39,204 nucleotides of DNA, from NCBI GenBank assembly GCA_937889595.1, contig CALAOR010000059.1, positions 1 to 39,204 of the forward strand, read 5' to 3'. This document shows, in pieces, positions 7,339-15,001 of this stretch (its first letter is position 1; every line of letters begins with the position of its first letter). This stretch comes from an uncultured bacterium. GTDB taxonomy: Bacteria; Oederibacteriota; PGYV01; Palsa-1178. The position numbers and the translations under genes were made by a program. The notes under the pieces are model-generated. The model searched no databases. It saw only the letters and a program-made list of their open reading frames with translations, and was not told the DNA's origin.

Positions 7339-10300
7339 ATGATTAATGGCAGGAAAATGGTTGGAACTGATATGGCCAAAAGGCATTTTTCCCGATCTTT
7401 AACTTATTCCCTGACAGCATGTTTTATATTGCTGTTTTGCCATATTTCCATGGCAGCTCCTGTCCGCGGGGTTGTTGGCGACAACTGGGCCGACATAGTT
7501 ATAGGACAGCCTGATTTCGGGCAGTCAAAGCCGAACGAGGCGGTAAACAACCGCGTTTTTGTGCCGGGCGGAGTGCTGGTGGACCGCTCATCCAGCCCCC
7601 AGCGCCTTTATATATGGGACGCGGGCAACAGCAGGGTGCTCGGCTTTTCAGACATTTACAATGCGGTGCACCAGTCCGGGGGAGCTTTGTGCCTGGGCTC
7701 AAACGCAGCTGCCGTAGCGCAGGGCGCGGACATAGTGCTTGGCCAGCCTGATTTTAAACATTGCGCCTGCAACGGGGACTCGAATTTCCAGAATTATCCT
7801 TTACCTACCCAGCCGAACGCCTCAACGTTATGCGGTATGCCGGCAGAGACAATATCGCCGCTTGAAACCCACTTGATGGCAAATATGGCTGTGGACGCGG
7901 CAGGGGACCTTTATGTTCCTGATTTCATGAACAACCGTGTTCTGAGATATAATGCGCCTGTCACGAGCGGCCAGGCTGCGTCGTATGTCTGGGGGCAGGG
8001 CGCGTCGCTTTCAAATTTCACCACCGGCTACAATACATGCGCAGCGCCTTCGGCGACAAGCTTTTGTTTTAATTCGTATTTGCCGGGTACCGGGGTCGGG
8101 GTGGATACTGTTGGAAATTTATGGGTGGCCGATACCGGCCATAACCGCGTGCTGAGGTTCCCGGTTGACGCATACGGGGTGCCCCAGGCCACGGCAGACC
8201 TGGTGCTCGGGCAGGCGAATTTTAATTCACAGGTTGCACCGTCAGGCACATCGGACATGACAAAAATGCAGTTCCCGCAGGCGGTCAGGGTCGACAGCGC
8301 GGGCAATGTTTATGTGGCTGATAATGTTTATGATCCTTCAAGCCCGTGCGGCTACCATGTGAGCGGCAGGATACTTGTTTACCATCCTCCGCTGACTACA
8401 GGCATGGCGGCAAGCGCCGCGTTTATAAATAATATGGGCTCGGCTGTCGGGCTTGAATTCGACCCCGCTGGCGGGTTGTGGGTAAATGATTTCTGCGCCG
8501 GGCAGCTGCTTCTTTTGGGCGTGAGCCCGGGAAGTCCGGATAATTTTACAGTAACCAAGATACTCCTCAGGGACAGTCCCACGAATACATATAATGGGGG
8601 AGAGACGGGCCTGACCGGCGATGGCCCTAATTTTAATTACGCCGCGGGCGGCGCCGGCGGGTCTTATTCCGGGAACATGGCGCCATGGGGAGGCATAGGG
8701 GTGGACAATGACGGCAATGTGTTCGTAACGCCGAGGGAGGTCCAGGAAATATGGAGGTTCCCGGCGCCCATTCCCACCATGAATCCGGCGCCAAACCTTA
8801 TAGCGCATTCGGCCGATGTGGCTTTATTTAAAACACCGCAGTGGGGCATATGGAACCACACGGGCATGATCGGGCTTTTAGGCATTGACGGCATAGGCGT
8901 TGCTGCCACAGGCGGACAGCTCATAGTAGCGGATGATTTTCACATGAGGTTCTGGAACATGCCGTCGGGCCCGGCAGGCCTTGCGAACGGGCAGGCATGC
9001 GACGGAATAGCCGGTGTTCCGACAGCATCTATTCCGTTTGAAATGCATCCGACTTTCAAGCACATACGCGAGGACCATGCCGCGCCCCAGCAGCATTTAT
9101 GGGTGCTCAGGGAGGCGCATAATATCAGAATAGAAGTGTACAACCTGCCTCTTACCAATATGCAAATGCCTTTTAAAACAATATACTCTCCGCTGCCTGT
9201 ATTGGGCGGCGGCAGTGTAAGCTGGACCGGGGTTGAAGGCGCTGTGCCCGATGATGCGGGAACCCATTTGTGGGTGGTTGACCAGCAGAACAGCAGGGTT
9301 TTCAGGATAAGGGACCCGCTGACATCGCCGGTGGTGGACATAGTCCTGGGCCAGCCGGATCTGTCGGGAGTATCGTGCAACCAGCCGTCGGGAACTCCAA
9401 GCTCGTCAAACCTATGCCAACCTGGAAATGCAAGACTTGATCACCATGGAAATCTTTATATATCCGACTCTTCGCTTGAAGCGTCGGGAAATTGGAGGCT
9501 GTTAAGGTGGGATAAAAGCACACTGCCTGACGCGCCTGCTGCCTGCGTTTTCGGCATAGCGGCGTCCGCAGTGTACGCGAGGAACGGGGATTTTACGACC
9601 GGTTCGGGCGGCTGCTTAAATCCGGCGGATCCGGCACTGAGAGCGTGCGGGCCGTGGGAACCGGCTTTTACCTCTGATGATTCTAAAATGGTTGTCGGTA
9701 TGAACGGTTACACAGGATCCAGGTTCCCGCTGATATTTACTGACCCTGCCTATTCAGATAATATATCGGGCAGGCTTTTTGATTACGGGTCCATGTTCTT
9801 TACCTCGACTTTTGACGAGCAGGATAATTACTATATTGCCGACCTGGACAGGGGAAGGGTGCTGATATACCTTCAGCCTTTTTCCACGCCCACGTACACG
9901 CAAACCGCCAGCCCCACGGCTACGGATACCATACCGGCGCCTACGCTTACGGACACGCCGGTTGATACGGCTACGCCGGCCGAAACCCGCACTGCCACGA
10001 TTACGTCGACCGTGACAGGCACAAGCACAGCAGCGCCTACCCAAACCTGCACTGCCACGGCTACTCAGACGGCTTTACCATGCGGGCAAAATAGCAAAAT
10101 TATTATTTTCCCGAACCCTGCGTTTGACACAACCGCGAAATTACGTATTGGAGTGTGCGATAATTCAGACGTAAAGCTTTGCATCTATACGCTGGCCATG
10201 AGAAAAATACGGGAAGAGTATTTCGGGCATGTAATGCCGGGTGATGACATTGTTTTCAGCATTACGGATAACAATGGCAGGGCTTTTGCCACGGGAATAT

Positions 10301-10386
10301 ATACCGTAACGGTGAAGATAAGCGCGACAGCGGACCCGAAGAAAACCAGGAAATGGATAGGGCAAATGGTTGTACTGAAGAAATAG
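7339..10386 (+). CDS. Secreted NHL-repeat beta-propeller protein with Thr-rich linker and FlgD-like tail
   Basis: A 1015-residue exported protein. AAGGAGG at 7328-7334 supports ATG 7339 rather than the in-frame ATG at 7318. A basic N-terminus, the hydrophobic run YSLTACFILLFCHI and MAAPVRG make a signal peptide. The body (about 45-840) holds NHL-type blades seen as recurring units: DIVLGQPDF-like strands and VDxxGNLxVADxxxNRVLRF strands near 200, 260 and 320, again near 660. A Thr/Ala/Pro linker (about 845-910) leads to a C-terminal Ig-like domain of the FlgD type (IIFPNPAFD, then IYTLAMRKIRE, ATGIYTVTVK). The same linker-plus-tail plan ends the next protein (10807-13698), suggesting a common anchoring or sorting signal. 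NHL propellers mostly bind protein, RNA or glycans; the ligand here is unknown. The GC-richer composition contrasts sharply with the island just upstream. Confidence 0.85.
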   Translation: MINGRKMVGTDMAKRHFSRSLTYSLTACFILLFCHISMAAPVRGVVGDNWADIVIGQPDFGQSKPNEAVNNRVFVPGGVLVDRSSSPQRLYIWDAGNSRVLGFSDIYNAVHQSGGALCLGSNAAAVAQGADIVLGQPDFKHCACNGDSNFQNYPLPTQPNASTLCGMPAETISPLETHLMANMAVDAAGDLYVPDFMNNRVLRYNAPVTSGQAASYVWGQGASLSNFTTGYNTCAAPSATSFCFNSYLPGTGVGVDTVGNLWVADTGHNRVLRFPVDAYGVPQATADLVLGQANFNSQVAPSGTSDMTKMQFPQAVRVDSAGNVYVADNVYDPSSPCGYHVSGRILVYHPPLTTGMAASAAFINNMGSAVGLEFDPAGGLWVNDFCAGQLLLLGVSPGSPDNFTVTKILLRDSPTNTYNGGETGLTGDGPNFNYAAGGAGGSYSGNMAPWGGIGVDNDGNVFVTPREVQEIWRFPAPIPTMNPAPNLIAHSADVALFKTPQWGIWNHTGMIGLLGIDGIGVAATGGQLIVADDFHMRFWNMPSGPAGLANGQACDGIAGVPTASIPFEMHPTFKHIREDHAAPQQHLWVLREAHNIRIEVYNLPLTNMQMPFKTIYSPLPVLGGGSVSWTGVEGAVPDDAGTHLWVVDQQNSRVFRIRDPLTSPVVDIVLGQPDLSGVSCNQPSGTPSSSNLCQPGNARLDHHGNLYISDSSLEASGNWRLLRWDKSTLPDAPAACVFGIAASAVYARNGDFTTGSGGCLNPADPALRACGPWEPAFTSDDSKMVVGMNGYTGSRFPLIFTDPAYSDNISGRLFDYGSMFFTSTFDEQDNYYIADLDRGRVLIYLQPFSTPTYTQTASPTATDTIPAPTLTDTPVDTATPAETRTATITSTVTGTSTAAPTQTCTATATQTALPCGQNSKIIIFPNPAFDTTAKLRIGVCDNSDVKLCIYTLAMRKIREEYFGHVMPGDDIVFSITDNNGRAFATGIYTVTVKISATADPKKTRKWIGQMVVLKK

Positions 10387-10529
10387 GAATGTCCTGCTTT
10401 TTTCTTACCTTTGCCCTTCACGATGATATTAACCTGTGCCTAATTAAGTTCTGTAAGTTGTCTCGTTTTGTCAGCTAAAATCAGCACAAACCCCACACAA
10501 AATCTTTCCGCTTCATGCCTTAACCGATT

Positions 10530-10736
10530 TATATACAACCACTATTGTTATTTCACAAATAGAACAAATATGTTTATATGTGTTTTTTAGAACTCGTAGA
10601 GAGGGGGCTTGTCCCCCTCTAAAATGCTGGCCCCAGTTATCCGCCCAGCCCAGATTGAGAAGGGGACGAGCCCCTTCTCTACGAAAATCGTTTTGTTTAT
10701 AACTATTGTGTTTAGTTACAATAGTGGTTGTATATA
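10530..10736. repeat. MITE-like element with perfect 19-bp terminal inverted repeats
   Basis: The 19 bp at 10530-10548 (tatatacaaccactattgt) recur as an exact inverted copy at 10718-10736, bounding a 207-bp non-coding element. Inside is a second nested palindrome, listed separately. This fills much of the 420-bp gap between the NHL gene and the GH18-GH16 gene; I see no gene in that gap. The right end lies 1 bp before the -35 box of the next gene's promoter. No transposase is present, so it would have to be mobilised in trans if it moves at all. Confidence 0.7.
10596..10682. repeat. GTAGAG...CTCTAC palindromic repeat, inner copy
   Basis: The element runs from GTAGAGAGGGGGCTTG to CCCCTTCTCTAC. 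Each half can itself fold (GAGGGGG-CTTGT-CCCCCTC; GAAGGGG-ACGAG-CCCCTTC), and the ends GTAGAGA/TCTCTAC pair with each other. It belongs to the same family as the two 107-bp copies at 26003-26246, though the middle differs. Confidence 0.7.
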
Positions 10737-10737
10737 A

Positions 10738-10766
10738 TTGACTTTGAGGGTTTATATATATATAAT
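10738..10766 (+). promoter_or_regulatory. Promoter of the GH18-GH16 gene
   Basis: TTGACT (10738-10743), a 17-bp AT-rich spacer and TATAAT (10761-10766) form a near-consensus sigma70 promoter. Transcription would start near 10773, giving a leader of about 34 nt before ATG 10807. The -35 box abuts the terminal repeat of the element at 10530-10736. Confidence 0.7.
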
Positions 10767-10806
10767 ATTGTCAAGCTTTTAGGGCAAATCTTACGAGGTG
10801 GATTTA

Positions 10807-13698
10807 ATGCGGTTGTGTTCAAAAATCGCGATTATGGTTGTTGGTTTTATCATATTTGCGTATTCGTTTTCATCCGCTGTCGCATGTTCAAAAAGGCTGC
10901 TCGCGTATTATCCATACTGGAATTCAAATTACCGCGCCGATAAAATACAATATACAAAACTTACACACATATGCCATGCGTTCGCCGCTCCACAGGCAGA
11001 CGGTTCCCTGTATGCCGATCCCGGCCCTCCTGCGCTGCTTGAACCTGCCCTTATAACAAACGCGCATGCAGCGGGCGTAAAGGTACTTATATCGATCGGA
11101 GGGGCATCTACGGCCGGGCAGCCACCGGATTCCACTTTCAGGACAATAGCCGGAAGCGCAGCCTTACGAACGGCATTCGCGAACAGTATCGAGGCGTTTT
11201 GCAGGACAAACGGTTATGACGGGGTGGATATGGACTGGGAAATGCCCGGGGCCATGGATCCCGGGAGCCCGGGCGCCACGGACAGGTCCAATTTTAATTT
11301 AATGATACAGGCGATAAGGACAAAATTCAATTCATCCGCGGCGCCCGCGCCTACATGGCTCATCTCGATCGCGGTTTCGTCGGGCAACTGGGGCGCGCAG
11401 TGGCTCGATTATCCTACTTTAAACAACTACGTTGATTTTTATAATGACATGACTTATGACATGCACGGCAGCTGGAACCTGACCATGGGATATAACGCGC
11501 CGCTGTATCAGGGGAATTACGCCGAGGACAACCTGTCGGATGCGTCAAGCATGGATTATATTTTAACGGCAAGGGCGGTTCCGCCGGACAAAGTAAACAT
11601 GGGAATGCCTTTTTACGGGCAGTATTATCCGGGCCCAAATTCGCTTTTTTATACCTGCGGCAATTGCTCAACAACACAGGCAAATTATAACGCAATAGCG
11701 CCTTTGATAGGCAACGGCTGGACATACCACTGGGACGCCGCGTCGCAGGTGCCGTACCTGACAAATGATGGCGGGACCGGCATATATTCATACGACGATG
11801 CCCAGTCCATAGGCGCGAAGGCCGACTACGCGCTTAATTCGATAAACGCGGGCGGTGTCTTCATGTGGGACCTGTCCGAGGATTATATTACAGGCAGCGA
11901 ACCCCTGCTGGACGCCATGTATTCCAAGGTCAGCGTTTTCTGTTCAGCCGGCTCCCCGACATTCACGCCGACATATACAAGGACGCTCACAGCCACGCCC
12001 ACTTTGACCGCCACAAGGACAAACAGCGCGACAGCCACAAGGACAAGCAACGTGACCCCTACTATCACGCCGACCACGGGCCAATGCTGGACGCTTGTAT
12101 GGTCCGATGAATTCAACGGCCCTTCTATAGACACCACAAACTGGAATTTTGAGACAGGGTGCACGGGATGGGGGAACAGCGAATATGAAAACTATACGAA
12201 CAATGCCGCAAATTCCTACACGCAGGGCGGCGACCTTGTAATAAAGGCGGTAGACCTGGGGACGGGAGGAGGCAATTGCGGATATACTTCCGCGCGTATG
12301 ACGACAAGGGGCAAAAGACATTTTACATACGGAAAGATAGAGGCCAGGATAAAGTGCCCTTATGGCCAGGGCATATGGCCGGCTTTCTGGATGCTGGGCT
12401 CTGATATCGACACGATAAGCTGGCCCGCGTGCGGTGAAATAGACATCCTTGAAATGATAGGCGGCGGGTCGGGCAGGGATAATGTGTGTTTCGGTACAGC
12501 TCACTGGGATAACGGCGGGAACCAGTCTGCCGGAGGCCAGCATTCGATTGTGTGGCCGGCGAAACTGTCGGATGACTACCATATTTACGACATAGAATGG
12601 GACGCTGTATCGATAAAATTTTTCATGGACGGCGTCAATTACAGCACAGTGAATACTACAGCGGCAGGCATGGAAGAATTCCAGGGAAAATATTTTTTTA
12701 TTTTGCTTAACGTGGCTGTAGGCGGCCCAGGCAGCTGGCCCGGGGCCCCGGACGGGACTACGGTATTTCCGCAGATGATGAATGTTGATTATGTCAGGTG
12801 GTACCAGATGCAGGCCTGTGTCGTGTCGCCGACAATAACCCCGACTATTAACGGCACGGCGTCCAGGACTCCCACGCCTTCTTTTTCAAGGACCATGACG
12901 CCTTCAATAACCGGGACCATGACCCGGACGTGCACAGGTACGCCTTCTTTTACCCCAACATATTCTTTTACCCGCACAGCTACAGGAACAATAACATTCA
13001 CAAATACCGCAACCCGCAGCGCGACGGCAGGCAGTACGCAGACTTTTACCATAACACCGACAAATATCGTGTCGCCAACGGCAACCCAAACATGGACCGG
13101 CACGCCGTTGATATTGACAAATACAGCGACAGCCTCCAGAACGCCATCATTTACGCCAACCTATTCTTCCACCAGGACATATACGCCGACGTTCTCATAT
13201 ACGGCAACTCGCAGCGCGATACCTTCTGCCACTGCCAGTTTCACTGCGTCTGTTTCGCCTTCAAATACTTATACATACACCGTGACCGGAACAATTACGG
13301 CCCTACCGACCCCGAGCGTGACAATAACGCCGTCTGCCACCGGCACTCTCCTGCCAAGTATTACACCGACTTTAACGGCAGTGGCGCAGGAAAAGCTGAA
13401 AGTGATAGATGTGCTGGTTTATCCAAATCCCGTACTTGCAGGCACAGACAGCTTAAACTTTGTTATTACTTCCACTGCTGCGCCGGACTCTGCCAGGATA
13501 AAAATATACACGAGGGCATTCAGGCTGATAAGGGATATAACCTTTACCTCGGGCCTGTCATATGAGAGCAAGGTCCGGCTTCCGCTGTCAATAACCTCCG
13601 GTCTTGCAAGCGGGGTGTATTATTATGACGTTATCCTGCACAACCCGCAGGGTGAACAGGCAAAGAGCAAAGCAGGCACGTTTATTGTTTTAAGGTGA
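10807..13698 (+). CDS. Secreted bifunctional glycosidase: GH18 chitinase plus GH16 beta-1,3-glucanase
   Basis: A 963-residue exported enzyme. A signal peptide (FIIFAYSFSSAVA) precedes a GH18 domain at about 27-375 with the chitinase catalytic motif DGVDMDWE (D138 to the acid/base E145) and the substrate strand SIGGAS. A Thr-rich linker follows (about 380-425). A GH16 laminarinase-type domain covers about 427-665, with the catalytic motif EIDILE (nucleophile E544, acid/base E549) and WPAFWMLG. A second, longer Ser/Thr/Pro linker (about 670-855) leads to a C-terminal FlgD-like Ig domain beginning VYPNPVLAG and ending GTFIVLR, like the tail of the NHL protein. GAGGTGG at 10795-10801 favours ATG 10807 over the GTG at 10798. 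GH18 would hydrolyse chitin or peptidoglycan-like N-acetylglucosamine chains, and GH16 beta-1,3-glucan. Together they suit attack on fungal cell walls or mixed detritus. Activity on either polymer is inferred from the motifs. Confidence 0.93.
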   Translation: MRLCSKIAIMVVGFIIFAYSFSSAVACSKRLLAYYPYWNSNYRADKIQYTKLTHICHAFAAPQADGSLYADPGPPALLEPALITNAHAAGVKVLISIGGASTAGQPPDSTFRTIAGSAALRTAFANSIEAFCRTNGYDGVDMDWEMPGAMDPGSPGATDRSNFNLMIQAIRTKFNSSAAPAPTWLISIAVSSGNWGAQWLDYPTLNNYVDFYNDMTYDMHGSWNLTMGYNAPLYQGNYAEDNLSDASSMDYILTARAVPPDKVNMGMPFYGQYYPGPNSLFYTCGNCSTTQANYNAIAPLIGNGWTYHWDAASQVPYLTNDGGTGIYSYDDAQSIGAKADYALNSINAGGVFMWDLSEDYITGSEPLLDAMYSKVSVFCSAGSPTFTPTYTRTLTATPTLTATRTNSATATRTSNVTPTITPTTGQCWTLVWSDEFNGPSIDTTNWNFETGCTGWGNSEYENYTNNAANSYTQGGDLVIKAVDLGTGGGNCGYTSARMTTRGKRHFTYGKIEARIKCPYGQGIWPAFWMLGSDIDTISWPACGEIDILEMIGGGSGRDNVCFGTAHWDNGGNQSAGGQHSIVWPAKLSDDYHIYDIEWDAVSIKFFMDGVNYSTVNTTAAGMEEFQGKYFFILLNVAVGGPGSWPGAPDGTTVFPQMMNVDYVRWYQMQACVVSPTITPTINGTASRTPTPSFSRTMTPSITGTMTRTCTGTPSFTPTYSFTRTATGTITFTNTATRSATAGSTQTFTITPTNIVSPTATQTWTGTPLILTNTATASRTPSFTPTYSSTRTYTPTFSYTATRSAIPSATASFTASVSPSNTYTYTVTGTITALPTPSVTITPSATGTLLPSITPTLTAVAQEKLKVIDVLVYPNPVLAGTDSLNFVITSTAAPDSARIKIYTRAFRLIRDITFTSGLSYESKVRLPLSITSGLASGVYYYDVILHNPQGEQAKSKAGTFIVLR

Positions 13699-13798
13699 GG
13701 GACAGGATTTGCTTATTGTTTATGGATTTAAAAAAATGTACAAGCCAGAGGATTATCTTCACCGCAAATTATTCACACGCACACCCGTCTGAAATAGC

Positions 13799-14056
13799 CG
13801 ATATTGTATATTATTGTGTGTAAATTATAGAACATACTTGTTCTTTTATAAAAACGCATTCCCCTTCCCCCTTGAAGGGGGAAGGTCCGGATGGGGGTGG
13901 AGTAGCGGCAAAAACCACTGCAAATAAAACAAACTATTGGTTACACGCTGGTCTATGGTGATATTCCCTTGCGCCGCTGCTTCACCCTCTCCCTGACCCT
14001 CTCCCTTCGAGGGAGAGGGGAAAATATCAATTTACACACAACGACGGACAGTATCG
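13799..14056. repeat. MITE-like element with imperfect 28-bp terminal inverted repeats
   Basis: The ends 13799-13826 and 14029-14056 are inverted copies matching at 22 of 28 positions, with the inner 13 bp (ttgtgtgtaaatt) perfect. Inside are two GC-rich hairpins: CCCTTCCCCC-TTGAA-GGGGGAAGG near 13862-13887 and CTCTCCC-TTCGA-GGGAGAG near 14000-14018. Such blocks are widespread as dispersed palindromes in environmental genomes. The 408-bp gap 13699-14106 holds this element and the toxin promoter, and nothing else that I can see. Confidence 0.6.
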
Positions 14057-14071
14057 AAATAACCCAGCATG

Positions 14072-14100
14072 TTGACATTAGGCACACATTGTGATATATT
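14072..14100 (+). promoter_or_regulatory. Promoter of the toxin-antitoxin operon
   Basis: TTGACA (14072-14077), a 17-bp spacer and TATATT (14095-14100). The expected start site, about 7 nt after the -10 box, falls on or next to the ATG at 14107, so the first gene may be read from a leaderless mRNA. There is no purine-rich ribosome site between the -10 box and the ATG. Confidence 0.7.
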
Positions 14101-14106
14101 TGTCAT

Positions 14107-14403
14107 ATGAGGGTATTTAATTGGAACAGGGACAAGAATGAAGAGCTGAAGAAAGAAAGGGGAATTTCATTTGAAACTGTGGTATTTTTAATAGAAAAAG
14201 GGCTGATACTTGATGATTATATACATCCCAATCAGAATAAATACCCCGGGCAAAAGATATTTGAAATATTGGTCAAAGAGTATGTTTTTCTTGTGCCATA
14301 TGTTGAAACGGACGGAGATATATTCCTTAAGACAATTATACCAAGCCGCAAAGCCAGACGAAAATATATAAAAGGAGCTGGTAAAAATGACAAAAAAGTA
14401 TAA
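14107..14403 (+). CDS. BrnT-like toxin of a type II toxin-antitoxin pair
   Basis: A 98-residue basic protein. It starts with FNWNRDKNEELKKERGISF, the BrnT-like opening (F-x-W-x-x-x-K, then a G-[IV]-[ST]-F turn), followed by a short beta-rich core (QKIFEILV, YVFLVPYV) and the basic end PSRKARRKY. BrnT toxins are RelE-like ribonucleases, so mRNA cleavage is the likely activity. The 17-bp overlap with the following gene and the order toxin then antitoxin match brnT-brnA. The promoter's predicted start coincides with the ATG, which may limit toxin translation relative to the antitoxin. It lies beside mobile-looking repeats. An uncharacterised BrnT-related subfamily fits better than classic BrnT. 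Confidence 0.75.
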   Translation: MRVFNWNRDKNEELKKERGISFETVVFLIEKGLILDDYIHPNQNKYPGQKIFEILVKEYVFLVPYVETDGDIFLKTIIPSRKARRKYIKGAGKNDKKV

Positions 14404-14665
14404 ATTCAATGACGAAGAAAAGGAAGTATTAAAAGCATATAAAAAAGGCGGGTTAAAATCCATAGATAACCTTGTTGAAGAAATAAGCAAAGCCCAGGAA
14501 TACGCTAGGAATACCATGAGACTTTTGCGGAAAAACAAGCGCGTTAATATCAGGATGTCAACTTATGATCTTGCCGGCATCCAGAGTATTGCCGCAGAAG
14601 AAGGCCTGCCTTATCAGACGCTTTTATCGAGCATAATACATAAGTACGTTAATGAACGCAGGTGA
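14387..14665 (+). CDS. Antitoxin with ribbon-helix-helix-like C-terminus
   Basis: A 92-residue partner of the toxin gene, which it overlaps by 17 bp. AAAGGAG at 14371-14377 precedes ATG 14387. The first half is charged and helical and would cover the toxin. The second half, KRVNIRMSTYDLAGIQ, then EEGLPYQTLLSSIIHKYV, has a short strand followed by two helices, as in CopG/RHH antitoxins that bind their own operator. This differs from BrnA in putting the DNA-binding part at the C-terminus after a long helical stretch. It probably represses the promoter at 14072-14100 together with the toxin. Confidence 0.75.
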   Translation: MTKKYKFNDEEKEVLKAYKKGGLKSIDNLVEEISKAQEYARNTMRLLRKNKRVNIRMSTYDLAGIQSIAAEEGLPYQTLLSSIIHKYVNERR

Positions 14666-14734
14666 ATTGGCCCCGGCGGAACTATCCAATCGCTAAAGCT
14701 TCGGCGTACTGGCAGGTTTGGAAGGCATTATGAG

Positions 14735-14894
14735 ACTGTCGGAAAAGCCCGCAAAGGGCGGGCAGCATGATATGCTGCCCCTACAAATGCAGGCAGATAT
14801 TTGTAGGGGCCGAATACGAAGTCCGGCAACACACAAAGTGTGTTGACAGGATTATTCGGCCCACAACGATGGCTTTTAGAGGATTTCCGAAAGT
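14735..14894. repeat. Nested palindromic repeat in the gap before the HEXXH/barrel gene
   Basis: The 336-bp gap 14666-15001 contains no gene but carries stacked inverted repeats: gggcagcat/atgctgccc (14760-14780), ctacaaat/atttgtag (14781-14806), aacaca/tgtgtt (14828-14844), the 10-bp pair gggccgaata (14807-14816) and tattcggccc (14853-14862), and outer arms actgtcggaaa (14735-14745) and tttccgaaagt (14884-14894, one mismatch). The TGTAGGGGC core is a common type of dispersed palindrome. I see no clear promoter for the next gene. Confidence 0.55.
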
Positions 14895-15001
14895 ATCATT
14901 GTTATTACACATTACTTTTACTTCCGCCCCACACAAAAACTTGCAAAAACCGCTTTATATGATAAACTTATTTCATGCGCATATAATATGGAAGGCGGAA
15001 T

